DNA of 64,000 nucleotides from Sphingobium faniae (GTDB lineage Bacteria > Pseudomonadota > Alphaproteobacteria > Sphingomonadales > Sphingomonadaceae). The position numbers were made by a program, and so were the translations under genes. The notes under the pieces are model-generated. The model worked only from the letters and a program-made list of their open reading frames with translations, searched no databases and had not been told where the DNA came from. This document shows, in pieces, positions 55,111-62,362 of this stretch; position 1 is the stretch's first letter; the number at the start of each line of letters is the position of its first letter. The stretch spans positions 124,001 through 188,000 of the forward strand of contig FMTU01000007.1 of assembly GCA_900100475.1 (NCBI GenBank). The letters are read 5' to 3'.

Positions 55111-55262
55111 TTTCAGGAGAACGGGCCTGAAAACCCCACTCCCCGGTCTCGCTGCCGGGGAGAAAGCGCGCCATGGCGTCGAAATCGAGGCCATGGCCGC
55201 ATCGCCAACATGCTGGCGCTGGCCGCTGGCCAGCCCCTTGATGCTGCGATGTATGTTAACGG

Positions 55263-55336
55263 TGGAGCGGGTAGCGGGGATCGAACCCGCATCACAAGCT
55301 TGGAAGGCTAGTGCTCTACCATTGAGCTATACCCGC
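55263..55336 (-). tRNA. tRNA-Gly (anticodon TCC)
   Basis: Minus-strand 74 bases with cloverleaf: acceptor GCGGGTA / TACCCGC, D-arm GCTC-AATGGTA-GAGC, anticodon loop CTTCCAA (TCC, Gly), T-arm CGGGTTCGATCCCCG, encoded CCA. Its 5' end faces the integrase, 27 bases away; the mature tRNA sequence is intact. Confidence 0.95.
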
Positions 55337-55363
55337 TTTTCAACAACTTAGCGCCGTTGCCGT

Positions 55364-56497
55364 CTAGCGTTTTACAGAGCGTTTTACAGCTGCCTGTGCA
55401 AGACGTTCGCCCAGTGCCACGACAATGGCCGCGTCGTCAACATAGTGTGTGCGGATTTCTGACACCTGTTCGGGGGTCCAGCCCATCAATCCGGCGATTT
55501 CCTTGTCGGTCAGGTTCAGCCCCGGCGCTGTCATCAGCTTGGTCGCATAGGTGCCGCGAATGTCGTGCAGATGCTTGAACCGCTTTTCGCCGTCCGAATC
55601 GATATGGTGGATATCGGCCGCGCGCACGGCCTTGCCGAAGCTGCCCGACAGACCATTGCCCGACCAGCTTGTGCCGTAACTCGTCACGAGCACCGTGTTG
55701 ACGCCTTCTTGCCGGGAGCGTTGTTTCAGTGCAGCCAGCACTTCGGCCAGACCTGGCACGATCGGCATGACGACACGGCGGCGCTTCCCCCGGCTCTTCT
55801 TCCGCGCGATTCGCGTGATAGCCACGTCCCCAATCTCATCCCATGTGAGGCCGATCAGGTCGGCGCGGCGGAGGCCGGTCGCCGCCGCCAGCGCGACTAC
55901 GTCGCGGATGGACTGGTGAACATCCTCATGCTCATTCCAGACCTTGAAGTCTTCTTCGGTCCAGATGATTTCCGCGCGCTGGGCGTTGCGGTAAAGTGTC
56001 GGGATGCCGGTGGCGATGTTGACGGTGACCTGCCCGCGAAGGCGGCCAAATTCGAGCAGCCGCGCGAGCTGGGCAATTGCTATGTCGGCGGCGCGCGGCG
56101 TTTCGGCCATGTCATCACGCCACTTCACGACCTGAGTGACCATGCGTGGATCGCAGAAAAGGCGGAGCGGCACGTCCGGCCAACGCGCTTCGATCTTGTC
56201 AAGCGCCCTGCCCCATGTGTCGCGGGTGGATGCTTCCAGGGTCTTCCATTCGGGGCTTGCACGATAAGAAGTCGCGAGGCCCGCGATCGTGTCCTTGGGA
56301 ACCGGCCTTGCGGCATCCAGCGCTGCCGCAATAGCCTTGACGTCTTCCTTGGTGATGGTCGGCTTCTCACCGCCCACAACGGTCCTGATGCATGGGCCCC
56401 CGCGCCAAGCGTAGATATAATGGCGCACCGGCTTTCCGGCCTTGCGGGCCGTGACGATGTGGACGCCCTCTACCCCAGTTTTCCGGCCTGTAGCCAT
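55364..56497 (-). CDS. Phage-type tyrosine recombinase (integrase)
   Basis: Site-specific integrase of the prophage, 377 residues. The N-terminal arm/SAM-like domain has EWKTLEASTRDTWGRALDKIEARW. The catalytic domain has Arg in ATGLRRADLIGLTWDEIG, His-x2-Arg in HLHDIRGTYATKL, and the Tyr nucleophile in IRTHYVDDAAIVV. It ends in a repeated VKRSVKR caused by a 12-base direct repeat. Adjacent to tRNA-Gly, the likely attachment site. Confidence 0.93.
   Translation of the reverse strand: MATGRKTGVEGVHIVTARKAGKPVRHYIYAWRGGPCIRTVVGGEKPTITKEDVKAIAAALDAARPVPKDTIAGLATSYRASPEWKTLEASTRDTWGRALDKIEARWPDVPLRLFCDPRMVTQVVKWRDDMAETPRAADIAIAQLARLLEFGRLRGQVTVNIATGIPTLYRNAQRAEIIWTEEDFKVWNEHEDVHQSIRDVVALAAATGLRRADLIGLTWDEIGDVAITRIARKKSRGKRRRVVMPIVPGLAEVLAALKQRSRQEGVNTVLVTSYGTSWSGNGLSGSFGKAVRAADIHHIDSDGEKRFKHLHDIRGTYATKLMTAPGLNLTDKEIAGLMGWTPEQVSEIRTHYVDDAAIVVALGERLAQAAVKRSVKR
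55366..55389. repeat. Exact tandem 12-base repeat at the integrase end / prophage edge
   Basis: AGCGTTTTACAG occurs twice back to back (55366-55377 and 55378-55389), 30 bases from the tRNA. It lies in the last codons of the integrase. It may be an integrase arm-type binding site or part of attL, or simply a slippage duplication. Confidence 0.55.
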
Positions 56498-56694
56498 TCT
56501 TCAAACTCATCCTTCGGTGCGGCGGTGGGAATCGCCTTGCGGTCGAAAATGCGGATCGTTCCGTCCGGACATATCTCAAGGCCGCCCGGATCGATACCCA
56601 TCGACTCTGCGGCCTCTTTGGCATGTCGGATCGCGACCTTGCCTGGGTAAACGGCCTTGGCCCTTCTACGGGGATTGTGAGTCATGGCGTTCAT
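56470..56694 (-). CDS. Small phage protein next to the integrase
   Basis: 74 residues, basic start (MNAMTHNPRRRAKAVYPGKVAIRHAKEAAESMGIDPGGLEICPDGTIRIFDR). It overlaps the integrase start by 28 bases and the upstream gene by four. The size, charge and position suit an excisionase or regulator, but no helix-turn-helix is obvious; function unknown. Confidence 0.65.
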   Translation of the reverse strand: MNAMTHNPRRRAKAVYPGKVAIRHAKEAAESMGIDPGGLEICPDGTIRIFDRKAIPTAAPKDEFEEWLQAGKLG

Positions 56695-57227
56695 GCGGCC
56701 ACCCTTTCGGCTCCATTGGCACGCTCGCGCAGGATGCGGTTCAGTTCGAGATAGCCGCCGATCCCCAGCCGGTTGGAGCCGGGTTGCTCAGCCAAATACC
56801 AATCAAGCATGTCCTCGACACGGTCGCGTTGATGGATGACCGCGAGGATCGGCGCGAAGGCCTCGCCATGCTTTTCGTCGAGCCGCCACAATGGGGTGCC
56901 ATCGCCGCAGTCGCGGCGGACCGCATCAGGCGCGTTGCCGATCACGCGCGCCAATGCCTTGTTATAGCGCCGGATGCTCTCCCGCAGGGCCGCAATCTTA
57001 TCGTCGCGGCTGCCCCATATGGCTGCGTCCCCCGCCCCGTCGACCACGCGCCTCCAATCGGCTGCGATCGCGCGCCAGACCCGGATTTCCTGCGCTGACT
57101 GCTCGGCCGGGATCTTCCCGGCGTCGACCAGCGCAGGATATTGTTCTTCCCGCCGCTGAAGCGCGGCTTCGGCTTCCAGCGCGAGCGATGCGAAGCGGCG
57201 GCGGATATGGGCGACGGGATCGGTCAT
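56691..57227 (-). CDS. Hypothetical prophage protein
   Basis: 178 residues from ATG 57227 (MTDPVAHIRRRFASLALEAEAALQRREEQYPALVDAGKIPAEQSAQEIRVW). Largely helical, charged, no recognised domain. ATGA overlaps with both neighbours, so part of the minus-strand early operon. A longer upstream open frame shadows the next gene. Confidence 0.65.
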   Translation of the reverse strand: MTDPVAHIRRRFASLALEAEAALQRREEQYPALVDAGKIPAEQSAQEIRVWRAIAADWRRVVDGAGDAAIWGSRDDKIAALRESIRRYNKALARVIGNAPDAVRRDCGDGTPLWRLDEKHGEAFAPILAVIHQRDRVEDMLDWYLAEQPGSNRLGIGGYLELNRILRERANGAERVAA

Positions 57228-57490
57228 ACCGCCTCCAGATGCCGTTCGGGCTTGAACAGCGCCGGATAATTGAAAACGTCGCGAGGAAAGCCGATCTCGC
57301 CAAACCGTCCAGCAGGCCACCCCACTGGATGGAGGATTTCTTCCAGCAGGACATGGGGATCGGGCTCGCGGGTTCGGAAATGCCGGTTCACCACGAAACC
57401 GCGCACGGTGTATTGTTTGCCCGATTCGACACCATGGCCAGACCGAAGCGCCACAATCTTCGTGCCGACGGGGGTAAATGCGCTGATCAT
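57224..57490 (-). CDS. Hypothetical prophage protein
   Basis: 88 residues: begins MISAFTPVGTKIVALRSGHGVESGKQYTVRGFVVNRHF and ends PALFKPERHLEAV, a compact beta-rich protein. Four-base overlaps with the methyltransferase upstream and the gene downstream. Function unknown. Confidence 0.65.
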   Translation of the reverse strand: MISAFTPVGTKIVALRSGHGVESGKQYTVRGFVVNRHFRTREPDPHVLLEEILHPVGWPAGRFGEIGFPRDVFNYPALFKPERHLEAV

Positions 57491-59187
57491 GCCGCCAGCC
57501 TTTCCGCGCCGTCGTCATTGGCGATGTTGGCGCGGGCCAGCGCTTCGGCCATGACGGGGCTGACGCTGTTGCCGCACATACGGACCTGCGCCGTCTTGGT
57601 GAGCGGCTTTCCGTTGAATTGCAGATCGATGATGTATTCGGGCGGGAAGCCCTGCGCCAGAAACAGTTCGCGCGGCGTGAGCATCCTCATGCCGATGTCG
57701 ACGATCGCATATTCCTCGCCCGCGATCGTGACTGTCACCAAGCTGAAGCGGTCCTTCGTCGTTACCGTGCCAAGCGGCCCAGCCAGACCATGTCCGTCAT
57801 GTTCGTTGCCGTAATATTTGACGAGGAAGGCGCGGACCTCGCCATAGTGCAGGCCGCCAGCCATCACCGTGTCGATCGGCATGGTGACCGGCTTGCCGTC
57901 CTGATTGTTCTGGAGCTTGACCAGATGGCTGGTGACGAGGTTCTGTTGCGTCCCGCGATGAACGATGGTGGACAGCGGGGCATCCGCCTGTCGGCCTATC
58001 GTGCCGCCATTGTGCTGGGCCATGAAGGCCGCGACCAGATATTGATGCGCCCCGCCAGCGGTGACCGTGTGGGTCGGCTCATGGGCGGCCGTATGTGGCT
58101 TTCCGCTGTTCCGCATGGTCATGATATGCGCCGCGACAAGGCAGGCATCGGCCTTGGCTGTTACGGTGGGGAACGGCCCTTGCGGATCGACCGGACCGGA
58201 CTGACCCCTTCGACCACCACAACCGACGACGACGGGTGCGACCACCGCATATTCGCCGCCCTTCGCCGTGGTGATGGTCCGCAGCGGTTCGTCACCCGCA
58301 TAGGCCCTGTCCCTTGCCCACTGGCTGTTGCAGACCGGCACGATGAAGGGATGCGGCGCATTGATGACATAGCGCATGATGCCCGCGGCGATCCTGCGAC
58401 AGGTGGCATCCTTTAGCGGGCGGGTGCGCTCAAAGATCGAGGGGCAGGGAATCGACCAGTCGATGATCTCCGCCGCCGTGCGCCATGGCAGCAGCTTCCC
58501 GCTCGATACGGCGGCCGCGCCGGGCTTGGCATGGGTCGCCTTGGGCCAAACGATCTTCTGCCCGTCGCAGCGCGCGATCAGGAACAGTCGTTTGCGCGAT
58601 GTCGGCGCGCCATAGTCGCACGCCCGCAATTCCTTCCACTGAACGCGATATCCGGCGCGGCGGAGCTTCGCGACCCACTGGTCGAAGGTCTTGCCCTTCC
58701 CGGCCGGGCACGGGCGGCCATCGTCGCCCAGCGGCCCCCAGGTGCGAAATTCCTCGACATTTTCCAGCATGATGATCGCGGGCCTGAGCATCGGTCCGAG
58801 CCGGTCTATCCAGTGATGCACCACCCATGCGAGGTCGCGGATATTCTTCTCGACGGGCTTGCCGCCCTTCGCCTTGCTGAAATGCTTGCAGTCAGGCGAG
58901 AACCAGGCGAGCCGCACCGGGCGCGGCCTGCCGTCGAAGGTGACGGCCTCCATCGGATCGACCGCCCAGACGCTTTGACACAGATGCCGCGTCTCCGGAT
59001 GATTGGCGGTGTGCATGGCGACAGCTTCGGGATCATGATTGACCGCGACGTCGACCTGCCGGCGCAGGGCCAGTTCGATACCCGTCGAAGCACCGCCCCC
59101 GCCCGCGAAATTGTCGACGATGATGCCGTCGTTCCAGTCGCGGATCTCGGGCGCTCGCTCAGCGTCGAGAAGAAGGGGATGCTTCAT
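57487..59187 (-). CDS. Prophage DNA cytosine-5 methyltransferase with tandem repeat module
   Basis: 566 residues from ATG 59187 (GGAG eight bases upstream). SAM-binding FAGGGGAS at 27-34, catalytic Cys100 in SPDCKHFSKAKGG, ENV at 142-144, and conserved GNSVSP near the C-terminus. Between about 300 and 480 there are six copies of a 33-37-residue unit starting P-x-x-T-[IV] (Pro 301, 338, 371, 404, 437, 471), where the target-recognition part would be. May protect phage DNA from host restriction. The start lies inside the DUF4326 gene end. Confidence 0.9.
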   Translation of the reverse strand: MKHPLLLDAERAPEIRDWNDGIIVDNFAGGGGASTGIELALRRQVDVAVNHDPEAVAMHTANHPETRHLCQSVWAVDPMEAVTFDGRPRPVRLAWFSPDCKHFSKAKGGKPVEKNIRDLAWVVHHWIDRLGPMLRPAIIMLENVEEFRTWGPLGDDGRPCPAGKGKTFDQWVAKLRRAGYRVQWKELRACDYGAPTSRKRLFLIARCDGQKIVWPKATHAKPGAAAVSSGKLLPWRTAAEIIDWSIPCPSIFERTRPLKDATCRRIAAGIMRYVINAPHPFIVPVCNSQWARDRAYAGDEPLRTITTAKGGEYAVVAPVVVGCGGRRGQSGPVDPQGPFPTVTAKADACLVAAHIMTMRNSGKPHTAAHEPTHTVTAGGAHQYLVAAFMAQHNGGTIGRQADAPLSTIVHRGTQQNLVTSHLVKLQNNQDGKPVTMPIDTVMAGGLHYGEVRAFLVKYYGNEHDGHGLAGPLGTVTTKDRFSLVTVTIAGEEYAIVDIGMRMLTPRELFLAQGFPPEYIIDLQFNGKPLTKTAQVRMCGNSVSPVMAEALARANIANDDGAERLAA

Positions 59188-59614
59188 CTGGCAAGCTCCG
59201 AAAGATATGGGGGTTGGCGCGGCGGAGCAGGATGTCCGCGTGGCACCAGCGGCTGGTGAGCGGGCACCAGCATTGAAGATCGAGACCCGCCAGCATCGGC
59301 AGGCGGCGCAGGACGCGTTCATGCAGCCGATGCAGGGCTTCGATTTCGGAAGGGCAGAAGCCCAGCATTTCCAACGTCAGGTCGCCCAGGCGGCTGTCGA
59401 TCCAGCGTTCAAAGAGGCGAACCGCGCGCACATGTCCGAAACCGCGACCGTCGAACGGATTGGCGAATTCGGTAGGACGGCCGACATAGCGGACACCGGC
59501 GTGGACTGGGACGCCCCGTTTGCGGGGACGCTGCAACCTGCGGGGTCGCACCGCGACCGCCGCCCTGATCGAGGGCGTCAGCCCTCGATCCAACATGTGC
59601 TGCGCGGCGTGCAT
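59159..59614 (-). CDS. DUF4326 family protein
   Basis: 151 residues from ATG 59614, overlapping the stop of the upstream gene (ATGA). Family pattern: VRYVGRPTEFANPFDGRGFGHVRAVRLFERWI, then GLDLQCWCPLTSRWCHADILLRRANPH with Cys and His residues of the CWCxxxxCHAD type. Commonly found in phages; function unknown. The same frame continues upstream through the hexanucleotide repeat as Leu-Arg repeats, which is not taken as coding. Confidence 0.85.
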   Translation of the reverse strand: MHAAQHMLDRGLTPSIRAAVAVRPRRLQRPRKRGVPVHAGVRYVGRPTEFANPFDGRGFGHVRAVRLFERWIDSRLGDLTLEMLGFCPSEIEALHRLHERVLRRLPMLAGLDLQCWCPLTSRWCHADILLRRANPHIFRSLPDEASPSSRR

Positions 59615-60324
59615 CAGGCGGCCGCCGGGGATGCTACGGCTTTGAGGCATTCGACCATGCCGAAGGCGATCCGTTTCATGCGCTCCGCTCGGACTGCGTC
59701 GGCGTCGGCGTAGGCGTAGGCGTAGGTGTCGGCGTAGGCGTAGGCGTAGGCGTCGGCGTAGGCGTAGGCGTAGGCGTAGGCGTAGGCGTAGGCGTAGGCG
59801 TAGGCGTAGGCGTCGGCGTAGGCGTAGGCGTAGGTGTCGGCGTAGGCGTAGGCGTAGGCGTTTCTTAAGATGGAACGCCATTCCTCGACCGGGGCGCGGT
59901 CGCCAGCGCGCGCGCGTTGATGCAGTGCCTGGAGCTTGCGGTGGGGTTCGGGGGAGCGTTCGCGCAGCTCGCTGACCTCGATCGCCAGCACGGTCACATG
60001 CTCGGCGTGCCAGCGATAAACGACTTCAAAGGGCACATTGCCGTTGAGGCGCTTCAACTCGGCATAAAATTCGAGGCCCCATTGCCGCGCATCGGCGAAG
60101 TCCATGCGGTCGAAGAACCACGGCACCATGCGCGCCAGCCAGCGTGGCATGATGGCGGCCGGGCAATTCGCCGGACCATCGACCTCATCGCCGATGACGC
60201 CCAGCGCGCAGGCGAGTTGGCGGCCGTCCCGTTCCTGATGCCAGTTGCCCTGCAACAGGCGGTCCTCATTGAACGCGGCTTCATAGCGCGCGAAGGCTTC
60301 TTCCGCCGTGGTGGCGAGTGTCAT
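59614..60324 (-). CDS. Prophage protein with an Ala-Tyr repeat encoded by a hexanucleotide microsatellite
   Basis: 236 residues. The first about 150 residues look like an ordinary folded protein (EEAFARYEAAFNEDRLLQGNWHQERDGRQLACALGVIGDEVDG). Residues about 157-209 are a run of Ala-Tyr dipeptides with periodic Asp and Thr (AY...AD, TY). A short basic tail MKRIAFGMVECLKAV follows. The six-base units keep frame as their number changes. Part of the minus-strand early operon with ATGA overlaps at both ends; function unknown. Confidence 0.75.
   Translation of the reverse strand: MTLATTAEEAFARYEAAFNEDRLLQGNWHQERDGRQLACALGVIGDEVDGPANCPAAIMPRWLARMVPWFFDRMDFADARQWGLEFYAELKRLNGNVPFEVVYRWHAEHVTVLAIEVSELRERSPEPHRKLQALHQRARAGDRAPVEEWRSILRNAYAYAYADTYAYAYADAYAYAYAYAYAYAYAYAYADAYAYAYADTYAYAYADADAVRAERMKRIAFGMVECLKAVASPAAA
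59696..59860. repeat. Hexanucleotide tandem array (GGCGTA with GGCGTC/GGTGTC variants)
   Basis: About 26 units of six bases, mostly GGCGTA on the plus strand, interrupted regularly by GGCGTC and GGTGTC variants. Coding on the minus strand as Ala-Tyr, Ala-Asp and Thr-Tyr pairs. The variant units are not random: the middle block of eight uniform units is flanked by similar variant groups. Confidence 0.93.
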
Positions 60325-60689
60325 GGTCTTTCTCCTTCGGGGGTGAGCAGCGCGGCGGGGTCGAGATATTTGAGAGCCGCGCTGTAGAATTGGGCTTCGT
60401 CATCGTCCTCGGGCCCGCCCTGAGCATCGATCGCGAGGCGGAAGGCATCGGCCAGTTTTTCGCCGACCGAGACGGAATAGGCCGTGCTTCCAAGCTGGTT
60501 GCCTTCGCGAGCGAACGCCAGCAGGTCATGGACAGCCTCCGCCGCGTTGCTCGCGGCGGCGATGGCCGTTGACCGAACGTCCGGAACGACAAGGCCATGG
60601 CCGCAATCGCAGAGGATGGTTTCCCGCGCCGCGCAGTCCTTGGTCGACCATGCGCGTTCGCAGTTAGGGCACTTGAGCAGCGGCCTCAC
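60321..60689 (-). CDS. Hypothetical prophage protein with zinc-ribbon-like start
   Basis: 122 residues. N-terminal CPNCERAWSTKDCAARETILCDCG carries CxxC pairs suggesting a zinc site, followed by helical sequence (AVHDLLAFAREGNQLGSTAYSVSVGEKLADAFRLAI). Overlaps neighbours by four bases. Function unknown. Confidence 0.7.
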   Translation of the reverse strand: MRPLLKCPNCERAWSTKDCAARETILCDCGHGLVVPDVRSTAIAAASNAAEAVHDLLAFAREGNQLGSTAYSVSVGEKLADAFRLAIDAQGGPEDDDEAQFYSAALKYLDPAALLTPEGERP

Positions 60690-60976
60690 AGCGTCGCCCT
60701 TTCCGTCCGCCCCGGCGCATAGGGTTCGAACCCGATGGCGGCGCGCGCCGTCTTGATATCGATGATGCGGATAGCTGCGTCCGGGCGATCAAGGCGGAGC
60801 GCACGGTGGATTTCGTCCATCGCATAGTTGGTCAGCACAAGGCGGCCGTCGTCGGGCGTCTCGTGGATGGTCGGTTGCCAATCATCGACGATATGCGAGC
60901 AGCAGAAGAGCTTGGCGAACGCCTGTTTGTGGAAGGTTTTGCCCGACGCCATCGGGCCGTGGACGATCACGATCAT
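60686..60976 (-). CDS. Small P-loop NTPase-like prophage protein
   Basis: 96 residues beginning MIVIVHGPMASGKTFHKQAF, a Walker A motif (GPMASGKT) right after a beta-strand. Later DEIHRALRLDRPDAAIRIIDIK. Resembles the start of a kinase or nucleoside-triphosphatase fold but is short. Four-base overlap with its upstream neighbour and with the zinc-ribbon gene. Confidence 0.72.
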   Translation of the reverse strand: MIVIVHGPMASGKTFHKQAFAKLFCCSHIVDDWQPTIHETPDDGRLVLTNYAMDEIHRALRLDRPDAAIRIIDIKTARAAIGFEPYAPGRTERATL

Positions 60977-61197
60977 AGCGACAGCCTCCGCTCGATCAGG
61001 TCGGCGGGCAGGCAGGTGACGCGCTCCAGTTCGGCGCGGAAGGCGTCGCGGGCGATGGACTGGTTATCCAGTTCCTCGGAATATTGATCGAGCAGCGCCG
61101 TGTCCTGCGCCGCGCGGGCGGCGAGGCTGGCGACATGGCCGGTGACCATTTCCAGATGCAGTCCGGCCATGCCGAGCGAAGTGAGATGCCCGCTCAT
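60973..61197 (-). CDS. Hypothetical prophage protein
   Basis: 74 residues, helical and mixed-charge (MSGHLTSLGMAGLHLEMVTGHVASLAARAAQDTALLDQYSEELDNQSIARDAF). Start ATG overlaps the stop of the small membrane protein upstream. No domain recognised. Confidence 0.6.
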   Translation of the reverse strand: MSGHLTSLGMAGLHLEMVTGHVASLAARAAQDTALLDQYSEELDNQSIARDAFRAELERVTCLPADLIERRLSL

Positions 61198-61331
61198 GCC
61201 CAGATCGCCCAGGCGATGAGGGCGATGGCCAGCGCCAGCGCGACAAGAGAAACGATCATATAGGCGAGCGCGTTCGCTTCAGCCTGACGGGCCTCCGCGA
61301 GCAGTTCGCCGTTCAATTCGTAATGGGACAT
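61194..61331 (-). CDS. Small prophage membrane protein
   Basis: 45-residue protein, first gene of the minus-strand early operon: MSHYELNGELLAEARQAEAN, then a single membrane helix ALAYMIVSLVALALAIALIAW. Ribosome site GGGAGG five bases before the ATG; its stop overlaps the next start (ATGA). Below the usual size cut-off for gene callers. Confidence 0.65.
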   Translation of the reverse strand: MSHYELNGELLAEARQAEANALAYMIVSLVALALAIALIAWAIWA

Positions 61332-61358
61332 GGATGCCTCCCGTTGTGGAACGAGAGG

Positions 61359-61388
61359 CTTATGCGATTATCGCAATATCGCTGTCAA
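61359..61388 (-). promoter_or_regulatory. Early leftward promoter with repressor operator in its spacer
   Basis: On the minus strand TTGACA (61388-61383), 18 bases, CATAAG (61364-61359). The spacer contains the palindrome TGCGATAATCGCA, so repressor binding would block the polymerase. It starts the minus-strand early operon 28 bases before its first ATG. Confidence 0.6.
61363..61375. promoter_or_regulatory. Operator O1 (left cluster)
   Basis: TGCGATTATCGCA, a perfect palindrome around the central base, identical to the copies at 62290 and 62339. Confidence 0.8.
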
Positions 61389-61398
61389 TCGAATTCTA

Positions 61399-61411
61399 TG
61401 CGATGATCGCA
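61399..61411. promoter_or_regulatory. Operator O2 (left cluster)
   Basis: TGCGATGATCGCA, the same palindrome with a different centre base, 24 bases from O1. Confidence 0.8.
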
Positions 61412-61488
61412 TAGTTCTCATGCTGTATTGATATTTGTTCAACCTTTGTTCCTAATTGTCCCCGAAGGAACGAGAGGCGAATCGGCGT

Positions 61489-61830
61489 ATGTCGCAGACG
61501 GTCAATGCATATAGGGTGGTTAGCTTTGGTCGACCGGCGGGCGTGTGGAGGTTGCGCCTGACTTCAGCGCGGCGCGATGCCATCGCCGCCGGACTGGGCA
61601 CGTTCGATGAATATGGGGCCTATTACGATATCGTCCCAGGCGGTATCGAAAGCAAATCGGTTAGAGCAAGTTTGCTGGGTTTGACAGACCAACAGGTATT
61701 GGAATTGATCACATCCGAGCAGCGCGCCAGATTATCCGCCCGATCACTTCGAACGGCTCGCCATTCAGCAGGATTTCGCGATGGATCGGGTTTGAAGAAC
61801 AAGGGACGAGCCGGGCAGGATCGCTTTTGA
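61489..61830 (+). CDS. Possible prophage protein convergent with the repressor
   Basis: 113 residues from ATG 61489 (MSQTVNAYRVVSFGRPAGVWRLRLTSARRDAIAAGLGTFDEYGAYYDIVPGGIE). The first two thirds look protein-like; the last part overlaps the 3' end of the repressor on the other strand by 122 bases and is basic and irregular. It starts next to the left operator cluster. Either an overlapping gene or a chance frame. Confidence 0.45.
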   Translation: MSQTVNAYRVVSFGRPAGVWRLRLTSARRDAIAAGLGTFDEYGAYYDIVPGGIESKSVRASLLGLTDQQVLELITSEQRARLSARSLRTARHSAGFRDGSGLKNKGRAGQDRF

Positions 61831-62269
61831 ATTGCTTAAAGGTGGCTTCCCCGTCGCTATTCAAAACAGCGTAATAGCGGTCACCGAAAAGCACTCGATC
61901 ATCTGGATCGACTATGATTGTTGCGCCGTCGTCCACTAGCAAGTCCATGGAATCACCCATCACTCGTAGCCCGAAAGCGCGCGATGGAAGCGTGGGATCG
62001 GGTAATGGCACCGCATCAACAGGATGTTGCAAAGCCTCACGCCAATTGCCAGCAGCAATCTGCCCAATAACTGGGATCGTGCGAATGACGTGTTGGGACT
62101 GCCCCTTAAAAAGAACGTCCCGGATTGCATCCATCTCCCGGACGGTGAGGCGTCGCTTGCCCTTGAGTGATTTGTTGAGCTTGTCCTGATCAAGTCCGAT
62201 GCGACGGGCCAGCTCAGACTGGCTCATATCTTGCACATCAAGGAGTTGTAAGATTTCTTCAGGGTCCAT
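61709..62269 (-). CDS. Prophage repressor with S24 (LexA-like) autocleavage domain
   Basis: 186 residues from ATG 62269 (MDPEEILQLLDVQDMSQSELARRIGLDQDKLNKSLKGKRRLTVREM). N-terminal XRE-type HTH at about 8-58. The C-terminal S24 peptidase domain has an Ala-Gly cleavage site in IGQIAAGNW, the Ser nucleophile in VMGDSMDLLVDDG, and Lys in EATFKQFK. Expected to keep lysogeny and be cleaved on RecA activation. It is flanked on both sides by operator clusters. Confidence 0.92.
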   Translation of the reverse strand: MDPEEILQLLDVQDMSQSELARRIGLDQDKLNKSLKGKRRLTVREMDAIRDVLFKGQSQHVIRTIPVIGQIAAGNWREALQHPVDAVPLPDPTLPSRAFGLRVMGDSMDLLVDDGATIIVDPDDRVLFGDRYYAVLNSDGEATFKQFKSDPARLVPCSSNPIHREILLNGEPFEVIGRIIWRAARM

Positions 62270-62289
62270 TCCCTGACATTGCGATACAA

Positions 62290-62302
62290 TGCGATTATCG
62301 CA
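62290..62302. promoter_or_regulatory. Operator O3 (right cluster)
   Basis: TGCGATTATCGCA, next to the repressor start. A half-site TGCGAT at 62280 precedes it. The operators contain GATAAT/ATTATC, so they may themselves overlap -10 boxes. Confidence 0.8.
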
Positions 62303-62304
62303 AT

Positions 62305-62317
62305 TGCTATTATCGCA
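62305..62317. promoter_or_regulatory. Operator O4 (right cluster, one mismatch)
   Basis: TGCTATTATCGCA, one base off the palindrome, two bases after O3. Confidence 0.7.
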
Positions 62318-62338
62318 TAATTCCTGTTGCCTTTCCTG

Positions 62339-62351
62339 TGCGATTATCGCA
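62339..62351. promoter_or_regulatory. Operator O5 (right cluster)
   Basis: TGCGATTATCGCA, 11 bases before the Cro-like ATG, so repressor bound here would block that gene's start. Confidence 0.8.
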
Positions 62352-62362
62352 TAGGTCGGCGC

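Noticed and set aside
59188..59322. Longer N-terminus for the methyltransferase
   Set aside because: The extra residues are Cys/Arg/Ala-rich shadow of the DUF4326 gene, and ATG 59187 has a good ribosome site.
59696..59860. Possible CRISPR array
   Set aside because: Units are six bases without spacers; this is a coding microsatellite.
59615..59881. Leu-Arg repeat frame upstream of the DUF4326 start
   Set aside because: It is the hexanucleotide array read in another frame; the DUF4326 homology begins at ATG 59614, which overlaps the upstream stop.
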